Source: Schaalia sp. Marseille-Q2122
Lineage (GTDB): Bacteria; Actinomycetota; Actinomycetes; Actinomycetales; Actinomycetaceae
Assembly (NCBI RefSeq): GCF_903645355.1
Contig: NZ_CAHJXR010000003.1
Location: forward strand, 124,001 to 188,000
Reading direction: 5' to 3'
DNA: 64,000 nt
In this document: positions 37,132-45,468 of the stretch, piece after piece
Layout of the letters: each line of letters opens with the position of its first letter
Numbering within the stretch: position 1 is the first letter of the stretch
Made by a program: the position numbers and the translations under genes
The notes under the pieces: model-generated
The model's input: the letters and a program-made list of their open reading frames with translations, nothing else
Told to the model about the DNA's origin: nothing
The model's database searches: none

Positions 37132-38775
37132 ATGAGCAGGAACGGAGGCTTCTCTGTGAAGCGCACCGTTTGCACTGCAGCTGCGGTTGCTCTGGCCGCT
37201 TCCGGCCTCATTGCAGGCGCTGCCCATGCTGACCAGGGACCGCTCGTAGGGCCGGAATATGGCAATGTTCAGGCAAATGCTCAGGCCTCACTGACCATCC
37301 ATAAGTTCGAGACAGGCTCTCTCGGTGGAACACCGAGCGCAGCGAGTGATGCCGGAGTCACCGGCTCTGCCGTGAATAACGTCCCCTTCGTCATGTATCG
37401 CATCAATGCTGACCTGACCACGAAGGAAGGCTGGGACCTCATCTCCGGTCTTAATGTTCCTGCAACTGCTTGTGGTGCTGATGGTGCAGCAAACTTCGCA
37501 GCTTTCGGTTCTACTGTGACTCAGAAGGATGCTGAGAAGTACGAAGGCACTACCACTGCCGGTACCGTGACCATTGAGGCACCGGTTGGCGCCTACCTTG
37601 TCTGTGAAAAGAACGCGCCGGATGCGACGAACGCTAACGGCACAAAGGTTGATATTGTGGCGAAGGCGGCGCCGTTTGTTGTCACCCTTCCTCGCCCTGA
37701 TGCCGCTACTAAGAAGTGGATCTATAAGGTCCACTCTTACCCCAAGAACACGGTTATTGAAGCTCCCTCTAAGAGCGGCCAGGTTCAGGCAAAGGGTATC
37801 CAGACTGCTGACGGCTTCCAGTACACCATCACCGCGAAGGTTCCTAGCCTGCTGGACAATCAGCATTTCAAGTATTTCTCCATCCTCGACCAGATGCCTA
37901 CCGAACTAGGCAAGGCCAAGGTCGCGAGTGTCACGGTCGACAACGAGACCTTTGATCTCAATGAGGAATACACCGTGGACTACACGGAGGATAGGGATTT
38001 TCTCGCAGTGAACTTCACCTCCAAGGGAATTTCGGATCTGCGAGCCAAGGCGAACAAGAACATCGTTGTCACGCTCACTGCTACTGTCGAGACCCTGCCT
38101 CAGGCCAAGATTGAGAATGTCGCCTACGTTGCAGTTGATACTACGAACGTTGCTCCAGGAGTCAACCCTGCAACGCCTGCGACTTCCAATGGCCCTGGTC
38201 AAGCACCTTCTTTGAAGGAGCAAAATGTTCCCGCCCTCAAGGTCTCGAACAAGACCGGCTCCACCTGGGGCGATCTCAAGATCAAGAAGTACGACGCGGG
38301 CAATGTTGACTCGGGCCTCGATGGTGCTGAGTTCAAGGTCTACTGGGCCAACGACCAGGTGAACTGTACCGACACTGCCCACGACGGAAACGCCATCTCT
38401 GTTAATGGCAAGGCAACCTTCACCACGGAAAACGGTGGAGACTTAACAATTGCGGGTCTCTTCCTTGACAGCAACGATGCGGTGGGTACCGGCGAAACCA
38501 CCCCGAAGAACAAGGCCTGCTACGTTGTGGAGGAAACGAAGGCTCCCGCAGGTTTCGTCCTGCCTACCGACGGCACTCAGAAGAAGGCCGTCTGGGTGAA
38601 TATTGGCACCTCGCCTACCGCTGACTGGAGCCTCTCCAACACCAAGGTCACTGTCCCTGCGCTGCCCCTGACCGGTGCCTCCGGCCGCGTGCTGCTCATG
38701 GTCGGCGGCCTGGCCCTCGTGCTCGGCTCCATGGGCTTCGTCATGGTGCTCCGCAAGCGCAACGCTGAGGCCTGA
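37132..38775 (+). CDS. Major fimbrial (shaft) pilin
   Basis: This 547-residue protein is the likely polymerising backbone pilin, similar to FimA/FimP of Actinomyces. The signal peptide is MSRNGGFSVKRTVCTAAAVALA..., cut after AHA. The pilin motif KVHSYPKN places the isopeptide-forming lysine at K205. The E-box is CYVVEETKAPAGF near residue 465. The sorting signal LPLTGASGR, hydrophobic helix and RKRNAEA close the protein. The sortase that follows would join the threonine of LPLTG to K205 of the next subunit. The gap of 90 bp from the tip gene has GGAG before the ATG. Confidence 0.92.
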   Translation: MSRNGGFSVKRTVCTAAAVALAASGLIAGAAHADQGPLVGPEYGNVQANAQASLTIHKFETGSLGGTPSAASDAGVTGSAVNNVPFVMYRINADLTTKEGWDLISGLNVPATACGADGAANFAAFGSTVTQKDAEKYEGTTTAGTVTIEAPVGAYLVCEKNAPDATNANGTKVDIVAKAAPFVVTLPRPDAATKKWIYKVHSYPKNTVIEAPSKSGQVQAKGIQTADGFQYTITAKVPSLLDNQHFKYFSILDQMPTELGKAKVASVTVDNETFDLNEEYTVDYTEDRDFLAVNFTSKGISDLRAKANKNIVVTLTATVETLPQAKIENVAYVAVDTTNVAPGVNPATPATSNGPGQAPSLKEQNVPALKVSNKTGSTWGDLKIKKYDAGNVDSGLDGAEFKVYWANDQVNCTDTAHDGNAISVNGKATFTTENGGDLTIAGLFLDSNDAVGTGETTPKNKACYVVEETKAPAGFVLPTDGTQKKAVWVNIGTSPTADWSLSNTKVTVPALPLTGASGRVLLMVGGLALVLGSMGFVMVLRKRNAEA

Positions 38776-38831
38776 GACGTCCCACATCAGTACATAGCCC
38801 GCGCTGACCTCTGCTCGAGCGGGCTATGACC

Positions 38832-38867
38832 AAGGGTGGAGCCGCAGCCCCCTGCGGCTCCACCCTT
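38832..38867 (+). terminator. Terminator/attenuator hairpin between shaft pilin and sortase
   Basis: A perfect 16-bp stem (AAGGGTGGAGCCGCAG / CTGCGGCTCCACCCTT) has loop CCCC. A smaller stem (ATAGCCCGC / GCGGGCTAT, 38795-38827) precedes it. Partial termination here would keep sortase expression below pilin expression. A C-rich, G-poor ~100-nt leader follows up to the sortase start. Confidence 0.75.
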
Positions 38868-38976
38868 CACACTGCCCACACCAGCCCACGGCCACCCGGC
38901 CATCAGCCCACCCGGCTACCCACCAGCCCACCCGGCCATCCAACGGCCACCCGGCCACCCCACGGAAGGAGGGACC

Positions 38977-39969
38977 ATGCGCGACGGCCTCGTCCTACCA
39001 GGCGCTCAGCACCGCAGACCACGCTGGAAACTCAACCGCATCTCCCTCATCCCCGCATTCATGGCGATCGTCGGAGTGGGCATGTTCCTCTACCCCGACG
39101 CCGCCGCCTGGGTCACGCAATACAACCAATCTCAGATCATCGCCGTCTACGAAGAACAGGTCAATAACGCCGAACCCGAAGCCTCCGAGCAACTCCGCCA
39201 AGCCCGGCTCTACAACGACGCCCTCAGCGCTGGCGCCGTCCTCGATGCGAACGCCAACAAGCCCCGCGGCACGGGAACCTCGGTCAACGAACTGCTGGAC
39301 TACAACCACCAGCTCAAAGCCTCGCCGACGGGCCTCATGGCCCGCATCCGCATCCCCAAAATCCACCTCGACCTGCCGATCTACCACGGCACCTCGGAGC
39401 ACACCCTACTCAGCGGCGCCGGACACCTCGAAGGTACCTCCCTGCCCGTGGGCGGCCTCGGCACCCGCACCGTCATCACCGCCCACCGCGGCCTCGCCGA
39501 AGCAGAGATGTTCACCAACCTCGACAAAATCGGCAAGGGCGACACCTTCACCCTCGAGGTCTTCGGCGAAGTCCTCACCTACCGGGTAACCACCACCGAA
39601 GTTATCGAACCCGAAAAAACCGAAGCCATTCGCGCCCAGCAAGGCCAAGACCTCGCCACCCTCATCACCTGCACGCCTCTGGGGATCAACAGCCACCGCA
39701 TCCTCGTCACCGGAGAGCGCGTCATCCCCACACCCGTGCGCGAACTCGAACAGAAAGGCTCCCCACCCGACGTGCCCTTCTTCCCCTGGTGGGCGGTGTT
39801 CTTCCTCCTGAGCCTGTGCGTCGTCATCCTCTACCTCTGGTGGGCCGGGCGCCCCGTCGGACGCAGGAAAGCAGCAAAGAATGCGGCCGCCCGGGCAGGC
39901 GAGAAGAAACGTAAGGGCGCCACGGGAGCGAATACCAGCCGCACGCGGCAGACAAGAAACCGGGCCTAA
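38977..39969 (+). CDS. srtC: Class C (pilin-polymerising) sortase
   Basis: This membrane transpeptidase links pilin subunits. It has an N-terminal membrane helix (SLIPAFMAIVGVGMFLY), a sortase barrel with H170 (VITAHRGL), C232 (LITCTPLG) and R241 (SHRILVTGER), and a second C-terminal membrane helix followed by a basic tail, the class C topology. The lid, usually D-P-aromatic, appears as D90-A91-N92 (LDANANK). ATG 38977 follows GGAAGGAGGG, and upstream in-frame codons lie in the hairpin region. It is the third gene of the pilus operon. Confidence 0.93.
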   Translation: MRDGLVLPGAQHRRPRWKLNRISLIPAFMAIVGVGMFLYPDAAAWVTQYNQSQIIAVYEEQVNNAEPEASEQLRQARLYNDALSAGAVLDANANKPRGTGTSVNELLDYNHQLKASPTGLMARIRIPKIHLDLPIYHGTSEHTLLSGAGHLEGTSLPVGGLGTRTVITAHRGLAEAEMFTNLDKIGKGDTFTLEVFGEVLTYRVTTTEVIEPEKTEAIRAQQGQDLATLITCTPLGINSHRILVTGERVIPTPVRELEQKGSPPDVPFFPWWAVFFLLSLCVVILYLWWAGRPVGRRKAAKNAAARAGEKKRKGATGANTSRTRQTRNRA

Positions 39970-40165
39970 AGCGCGCCGTTGCGGACGCCGATAGGTGCTG
40001 CGCGGGGGCCTCGTCAAACCGAGCTGGCCGCCAGGCTGGCCCGCCCAGCGAGCGCCGAGCCCACCGAGTGCACCCGCCCACCGGCCGCACCCGCACAGCG
40101 AGCCTGCTCGCCCAAAGCCGCCCGGCACAGCGGGCCACCCCGCCCAGACCCGGCCTGTGAAGCTC

Positions 40166-41188
40166 CTACTGAACCGGGCTCTTGCCCAGCCTCTGCACAT
40201 CCGGCGAAGAAGCCACGTATTCCTTCACGCGATCCTCCGCCCACGCCTGGCATAACTCCTTCATCGCGTCGGTATTGAGCAGGAGAATCGACTGCCCATC
40301 ATCGGAGGTCCCCGCGCCCGCGATCGGTGCCGTGAAGAACACTATGCCATCGCGCCGCAGGCCGCGCGATTCCAACGCCAGTGCCGCCATGGAATCGAAG
40401 GAAAGTCCCTCATCCACGGCCGAATGCTGAAGCAACGCCTGCAACATCTCGTTCATCGCCAGGGGATTTTGCAGGGTTTGCTTGTCAAACATCGTCGTCA
40501 GGATCGCCTGAATCCACGCCTGTTGGCGTCGCACGCGATCCAGGTCTCCGTTGGGTAGCGAGTAGCGTTCGCGCACGAAAGCCAGTGCCGACTGCCCGTC
40601 CAAATGTTTCGGGCCATCCACGGTCTGAACCGTCACCCCACCCAACTGGTCCGTCATCTGCGCAAAGCTTTCAAAGTCGACGATGGCGAAATGATCAATG
40701 GGGGAGCCCACCACGGCCTCGACCGTGTCGATCGCCAGTTCTGCCCCTCCCAGGGAGTACGCAGAGTTGATCTTGCCTTCTCCGTGGCCGGGAATTGCCA
40801 CCCACAGGTCGCGCGGCAGGGACATGACCGACAGGCGTTTGCGGTCGCCGCTGAGCTGAAGGACCATCATGACGTCGGAGCGTTGCGCTCCGGCATGCCA
40901 GTCACTCGGGTCCCCGCCTGAAGAGCGTGAGTCCGAGCCGAGAACCAGGAAATTCACGGCCGGATGGGTGGCGGCGGGTCGTGCCGACTGTGGGGCGGGG
41001 GAGGGGCCGGCCTCGACAGCGATGGGGATGTGGCGGATTTGCGCGTTAATGGAGTGGCGCAGGTAAGCGAATGCGCCGCCCACAATGAGGAAGAAGGTCA
41101 GGACGAGGATGAGCAGGGCGAGAAAAAGCGAACGCCGTCGGGTGGTGTGTGTTGGTGAGGGGCCTGCGGTCATGCGTTCAGTATGCAC
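40166..41188 (-). CDS. LytR-CpsA-Psr family cell-wall ligase
   Basis: LCP-family enzymes attach undecaprenyl-linked glycopolymers to peptidoglycan outside the membrane. One N-terminal helix (LFLALLILVLTFFLIVGGAFAYL) anchors the protein. The LCP domain begins NFLVLGSDSR, with the conserved LSVMSLPRDLWV, KINSAYSLGG and the arginine-rich AFVRERYSLPNGDLDRVRRQQ segment. The length is 340 residues from GTG 41188; ATG 41173 is an alternative start and neither has a strong ribosome-binding site. The gene is convergent with the sortase and divergent from rplJ. Confidence 0.9.
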   Translation of the reverse strand: MHTERMTAGPSPTHTTRRRSLFLALLILVLTFFLIVGGAFAYLRHSINAQIRHIPIAVEAGPSPAPQSARPAATHPAVNFLVLGSDSRSSGGDPSDWHAGAQRSDVMMVLQLSGDRKRLSVMSLPRDLWVAIPGHGEGKINSAYSLGGAELAIDTVEAVVGSPIDHFAIVDFESFAQMTDQLGGVTVQTVDGPKHLDGQSALAFVRERYSLPNGDLDRVRRQQAWIQAILTTMFDKQTLQNPLAMNEMLQALLQHSAVDEGLSFDSMAALALESRGLRRDGIVFFTAPIAGAGTSDDGQSILLLNTDAMKELCQAWAEDRVKEYVASSPDVQRLGKSPVQ

Positions 41189-41269
41189 CCGCGTAGCCTG
41201 CCGATTGACGTGAAGGACGAGGGCGTGGCGCGATGCACAGTTGCGCTGCTTGAGTCCAGTGGGTCGGGC

Positions 41270-41423
41270 CTGTTAGCCTTATCGGGCCAGAGACCGTCGG
41301 AATCCACTGCTGTGGATCGAAGAGCGAAAGCAACCGACGCAGGTGAGTGACTATCGACGGATGAGAATCCGGGGTAGAGGGAATCTTCGGAGCCCAGCAC
41401 GATCCTGCGTGCTGGGCTTTTTC
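41270..41423 (+). promoter_or_regulatory. Ribosomal protein L10 leader with terminator
   Basis: The ~190-nt leader of rplJ contains an actinobacterial L10-leader-like segment (AGAGACCG... CGACGCAGGTGAG) in which L10(L12)4 would bind. It ends in a terminator, AGCCCAGCAC / GTGCTGGGCT (41391-41418) followed by TTTTCG. The usual role is autoregulation of rplJL by attenuation or translation control. Confidence 0.65.
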
Positions 41424-41460
41424 GTTATTGTCCGGCGGCACACACATTGGAAGGAGGACC

Positions 41461-41982
41461 ATGGCGAGGTCTGACAAGGTGGCTGCTGTCGCCGAGCTCG
41501 TGGAACGTTTCCGCGCAGCCGACGCAGTGCTGCTCACTGAGTACCGCGGCCTGACTGTTAAGCAGCTCAAGGAGTTGCGTCGCAGCCTGGGCGACAACGC
41601 GAACTACGCCGTGGTGAAGAACACGCTTGCTGCACTGGCGGCTAAGGAGGTCGGCCTCGACTTCCTCGCTGAGGATCTCACCGGTCCTACCGCTATTGCT
41701 TTTGTCTCCGGTGAGCCCGTTGAGGCTGCCAAGGCGCTGCGTGATTTTGCCAAGGAAAACCCTGCGCTGGTGCTGAAGTCCGGCGCCATGGACGGCGTGC
41801 AGCTGTCCGCTGAGGGTGTCAAGAAGCTTGCCGATCTCGAGTCCCGCGAGGTCCTGCTGGCCAAGGCCGCAGGTGCTCTCAAGGCCAAGGTCGCACAGGC
41901 GGCGTACGTTTTCAACGCGCTTCCGTCCAAGACGGTGCGCACCATCGATGCTCTGCGCGACAAGCAGGAGCAGGCGGCCTGA
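41461..41982 (+). CDS. rplJ: 50S ribosomal protein L10
   Basis: This 173-residue protein is the base of the L7/L12 stalk. MARSDKVAAVAELVERFRAADAVLLTEYRGLTVKQL with the KNTLAALAA segment identifies it. ATG 41461 follows GGAAGGAGGACC; an in-frame TTG at 41428 lies within the leader and is unlikely. rplL follows after 85 bp in the same transcript. Confidence 0.97.
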   Translation: MARSDKVAAVAELVERFRAADAVLLTEYRGLTVKQLKELRRSLGDNANYAVVKNTLAALAAKEVGLDFLAEDLTGPTAIAFVSGEPVEAAKALRDFAKENPALVLKSGAMDGVQLSAEGVKKLADLESREVLLAKAAGALKAKVAQAAYVFNALPSKTVRTIDALRDKQEQAA

Positions 41983-42067
41983 CGCGACAGGCCCGGTCAG
42001 GCTCCGGCCTGACGGAACTCAACCCAATCTGCTCGCGTAGCAGGCCAAATAGGAAAGGATGCCAACC

Positions 42068-42454
42068 ATGGCTAAGCTCTCCGCTGAAGAGCTCATCGAA
42101 GCTTTCAAGGAAATGACCCTCATCGAGCTCTCCGAGTTCGTCAAGCAGTTCGAAGAGGTCTTCGACGTGACCGCCGCTGCTCCCGCTGCTGTGGCCGTTG
42201 CTGCTGCTCCCGCCGCAGGCGAGGCTGCCGCCGCTGAAGAGAAGTCCGAGTTCGAGGTTGTCCTCGAGTCCGCTGGCGACAAGAAGATCGCTGTTGTCAA
42301 GGTCGTCAAGAACCTGACCGGCCTGGGCCTGAAGGAAGCTAAGGACCTCGTCGACGGCGCTCCCTCCACCATCTTCGAGAACGCCAAGAAGGAAGACGCC
42401 GAGAAGGCTAAGGCTGAGATCGAAGAGGCTGGCGGCTCCGTCACCCTCAAGTGA
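42068..42454 (+). CDS. rplL: 50S ribosomal protein L7/L12
   Basis: This 128-residue stalk protein recruits translation factors. The N-terminal dimerisation domain, Ala/Glu-rich hinge (about residues 38-62) and C-terminal domain KTEFDVVLE-like (here [23 protein letters not shown]) with [15 protein letters not shown] are all present. ATG 42068 has AGGAAAGG 9 bases upstream. A strong terminator follows. Confidence 0.97.
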   Translation: MAKLSAEELIEAFKEMTLIELSEFVKQFEEVFDVTAAAPAAVAVAAAPAAGEAAAAEEKSEFEVVLESAGDKKIAVVKVVKNLTGLGLKEAKDLVDGAPSTIFENAKKEDAEKAKAEIEEAGGSVTLK

Positions 42455-42512
42455 TTTCACCATCACTGAGTCTTTCGTGAGCACTGAGTGCTCTGTGAGT
42501 GCCCATTGCTCT

Positions 42513-42550
42513 GTGAGGCCCGCGCGTTTTACGCGCGGGCCTCACGCTTT
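42513..42550 (+). terminator. Intrinsic terminator of rplJL
   Basis: A perfect 15-bp GC-rich stem (GTGAGGCCCGCGCGT / ACGCGCGGGCCTCAC) has loop TTT, followed by GCTTTATG. The U-tract is weak but the stem is very strong. Confidence 0.82.
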
Positions 42551-42552
42551 AT

Positions 42553-42900
42553 GCGTCTCATCCCCGGATGAGCATCGCACTTTCCCAGGCAGCGTTGCTG
42601 CCTGCCCAGGTTTTTACGCACTGCGTTGCTGCCTGCCCAGGTTTTTACGCACTGCGTTGCAGTTTGCACACCGCATAGCCCCCAGAAACTGCAACAACCC
42701 TCCCATTGGTGGTGTGATGCCGCAGGTGCGTCTCATCCCCGGATGGGCATCGCACTTTCCCAGGCTGCGTTGCTGCCTGCCCAGGCTTTTACACACTGCG
42801 TTGCTGCCTGCCCAGATTTTTACGCACTGCGTTGCAGTTTGCACACCGCATAGCCCCCAGAAACTGCAACAACCCTCCCATTGGTGGTGTGATGTTGCGG
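42553..42900. repeat. 175-bp direct repeat containing a 40-bp palindromic core
   Basis: The unit begins GCGTCTCATCCCCGGATG at 42553 and again at 42728. Each copy holds 31-bp sub-repeats (TTTTTACGCACTGCGTTGC...) and the core GTTGCAGTTT...AAACTGCAAC (42656-42695 and 42831-42870). The same core family occurs twice more at 46255 and 46474. No gene lies in 42551-42963. Confidence 0.88.
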
Positions 42901-42963
42901 CTGCGGCGGAGCCAGCACCTCGTCTGTCAACCAGTATTTAAGCTCTGTTACACTCATTCCTGT

Positions 42964-43050
42964 GACACGGGGTGCCACGCCACACAGAAGAGGCGTGCGC
43001 TGAGAAAACACCCGTTGAACCTGCTTCAGATAATGCTGACGAAGGGATGT
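42964..43050 (+). promoter_or_regulatory. TPP riboswitch (THI element)
   Basis: The conserved aptamer is readable: ACACGGGGTGC, P3 hairpin CACGCC/GGCGTG, GCTGAGA, ACCCGTTGAACCTG, and CAGATAATGCTGACGAAGGGA. It lies directly before thiM, and its terminal AAGGGA is 7-8 bases from the ATG at 43055, so the aptamer itself appears to contain the Shine-Dalgarno sequence. Thiamine pyrophosphate binding would then block translation of the thi genes. Confidence 0.95.
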
Positions 43051-43054
43051 CCTT

Positions 43055-43895
43055 ATGGTGACATTGGTTCCTGCCCGCCAAATTTCCGCCGAAATCCGTG
43101 AAAAATCGCCGCTGGTCGGCTGTATCACCAACTCGGTTGTCACAAACTACACCGCTAACCTCTTGCTCGCAGTCGGCGCCGCTCCCGCTATGGTCGACAT
43201 TGTTGGTGAGGCCGGGCTTTTCGCCGGGGTCGCCAACGCCACCCTCATTAACCTCGGCACCCCCACGCCAGAGCAGCGTCAGGCCGCCCTCGAAGCAGCC
43301 CCCTCAGCTCACGAGGCCGGCCGCACCTGGGTTCTTGATCCGGTCGCTGTCGGCCTCCTGCCGGTGCGCACCGCCCTGGCGAAGGAACTCCTCGCACACT
43401 GGCCGACCGTCATTCGGGGCAATGCGTCGGAGATTATTGCCCTCGCTGGTGAGGGCGCAGGTGGCCGGGGTGTTGACTCTGCCGACTCGGTGGATGCGGC
43501 GATCCTCGCAGCTCAGGCCCTCTCTGACGCCTACGGGTCGATCGTTGCCATCTCCGGCGAGGTTGACGCCATCGTCCAAGGTGACACGCTCGTGCGGGTA
43601 GCCGGTGGCTCAGCCCTGCTGACCAAGGTGACGGGGGGCAGGTTGCGCCCTCGGCGCACTTATTGGCGCTGCAGCCTCCACGGCCGCCGACCCCCTCTCT
43701 GGCGTGGTTGCCGCCCACGTCATGTACGCTGCGGCCTCGGAAAACGCTGCTGCTCGCTGCACAGGTCCGGGCACTTTTGGCGTGTACTTCCTTGACGAGC
43801 TCGCTGCTGTGAGCGACGCCGATCTTGACGCTGTGTCCGTCACCGTTGAACAGATCAGCGCTGGTGAAGCTACCCCCACGGGAGCGGCCCAGTGA
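43055..43895 (+). pseudogene. thiM: Hydroxyethylthiazole kinase, frameshifted
   Basis: ThiM phosphorylates hydroxyethylthiazole in thiamine salvage. The first ~195 residues are normal: [44 protein letters not shown] and VIRGNASEI. At 43631-43645 the expected [12 protein letters not shown] motif is broken by one extra base (the A at 43640 in GGGGGGCAGG); the remainder ([32 protein letters not shown]...) continues in another frame to 43895. As written, the product would lose its catalytic cysteine and C-terminal helices. The downstream part overlaps the thiE start. An assembly error at the G6 run or true decay are both possible. Confidence 0.8.
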
Positions 43896-44580
43896 ACGCC
43901 CTCGCCCTCTACCTTGTGACCGATCACGATCTGTGCGAAGGGGCGGGCCGCAGCATCCTCGACACCGTCATCGCTGCCGTTGACGGGGGAGTGACCTGCG
44001 TACAACTGCGTGAGAAGGACAATCAGGCTAAGGATTTCCTTGACCTGACGATGCAGGTCTGCCAGGCCGTCGGAGCCAAGGTCCCGGTCATTATTAATGA
44101 CCGCGTCGACGTCTTCCTCGCTGCCCGCGCCCAGGGAGCGGCGGTCGCTGGCGTGCATGTCGGCCAAAGTGACCTGGCCGCAGGCCTCGTCCGTCAGATG
44201 ATCGGCGCCGACGCGATCCTTGGCTTGTCGGCCTCCACCCCGGAGGAGATTCGCCTCGCTGAGGAGTCCGGCGTCGTCGATTACATCGGGATTGCGACGG
44301 TGCGCGCTACCGCTACGAAGGAAGATGCCCCGAGGCTTTCGGGGTTGAGGGCGTGAGCGAGCGCGCCGCGATGAGCAGCCTGCCAGCCGTTGCTATCGGT
44401 GGGATTGGCGAGGCCGACATGGCGCCCTTGGGTCAGTCGCATATTGATGGTGCTGCCGTGGTGTCGGCGATCTGCTGCGCGCCGGATGCGGAGGCGGCCT
44501 CGCGCACGCTGCTGGAGCAGTGGCAGCGTGGCCGCGCGTTGAAGAACCACTCTGACCGCTCTCAGGAGGACGCCCAATGA
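43892..44580 (+). pseudogene. thiE: Thiamine-phosphate synthase, frameshifted
   Basis: ThiE joins hydroxymethylpyrimidine diphosphate and thiazole phosphate to give thiamine phosphate. The N-terminal two thirds are normal (YLVTDHDLC, CVQLREKD, VPVIINDRVDVFLA, GVHVGQSDL, IGIATVRATATKEDAP). Near 44330 one base appears lost in GCCCCGAGG, giving an early stop at 44356. The other frame continues EAFGVEGVSERAAMSSLPAVAIGGIGEADM to 44580 and contains the phosphate-binding GGI loop. The two halves rejoin with a single-base correction. The GTG start overlaps the thiM end and the final TGA overlaps thiD. Confidence 0.8.
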
Positions 44581-45431
44581 GTATCCCCCGCGTATTGTCT
44601 ATTGCTGGCTCTGACCCGTCGGGCGGGGCGGGCATCCAAGCTGACCTGAAAGCTATGAGTGCCTGCGGCGCTTATGCCATGACGGTCATTACGGCCCTGA
44701 CCGCCCAGTCGACGAAGGGCGTGATGGGTGTGCATGCCGTGCCAGTAGATTTTGTGCGCGCTCAGCTCGACACTTTGCTTGATGACATCACGCCGGATGC
44801 GACGAAGGTGGGGATGCTCGCCAGTCGTGACCTGGCTCAGGCAGTGGGGGAGTACCTGCCGCGCCTGACCAATGTGGTCCTTGATCCGGTGATGGTGGCA
44901 ACCTCGGGGGATCCACTGCTGGCTCCTGATGCCATCGAGGCCGTGCGTGAACTGTGCACACAGGTAGACCTCATCACGCCGAATATGGCCGAGGCTGCCG
45001 TGCTCCTTGACTGCGCGGTGGCCACTACTCCTGATGATCTGTGCGACCAGGATCAGGCTCTGCTGGATCTGGGAGTGCGGCGGGTGATTGTCAAGGGCGG
45101 GCACCTTGATGATGTTGCGACGGACGTGTATGCCGACGCCGATGGCATCAGCCTTATCACCTCGGCGCGCGTGGCGACCTGCAATACGCACGGCACGGGG
45201 TGCAGTCTTTCGAGCGCGATCGCCGCCCTGCGTCCGGCCTCTCCCTCGTGGTACGAGGCCGTCGCCCGCGCCAAGCGCTACCTGACGGGCGCGATTGGGG
45301 CGGTGGACAGCCTCGATCTTGGACACGGACACGGGCCTGTCCAGCACTTCTACGAACTGTGGTCGGCCGCTCAGAACGCCGAGGCCACCACCCTGGCTTT
45401 CCCTGAGATCGCACCGCGCACCTTCCGCTGA
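44577..45431 (+). CDS. thiD: Hydroxymethylpyrimidine/phosphomethylpyrimidine kinase
   Basis: ThiD phosphorylates HMP twice to give the pyrimidine precursor of thiamine. SIAGSDPSGGAGIQADLKAM near the N-terminus, KVGMLAS, VVLDPVMVATSG, and the C-terminal anion hole NTHGTGCSLSSAIAA are all intact. At 284 residues it has normal length. The ATG overlaps the thiE stop as ATGA. It is the third gene under the TPP riboswitch and, unlike its two upstream neighbours, has an intact frame. Confidence 0.95.
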   Translation: MSIPRVLSIAGSDPSGGAGIQADLKAMSACGAYAMTVITALTAQSTKGVMGVHAVPVDFVRAQLDTLLDDITPDATKVGMLASRDLAQAVGEYLPRLTNVVLDPVMVATSGDPLLAPDAIEAVRELCTQVDLITPNMAEAAVLLDCAVATTPDDLCDQDQALLDLGVRRVIVKGGHLDDVATDVYADADGISLITSARVATCNTHGTGCSLSSAIAALRPASPSWYEAVARAKRYLTGAIGAVDSLDLGHGHGPVQHFYELWSAAQNAEATTLAFPEIAPRTFR

Positions 45432-45468
45432 CCTTCCTTCCTTCTTGATCCTTTGAAAGGGGCCTCCC

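Noticed and set aside
39979-40165. Small plus-strand genes downstream of the sortase
   Set aside because: The C-rich sequence gives Pro/Ala/Arg-rich frames on both strands without start signals; it is the convergent gap between srtC and the LCP gene.
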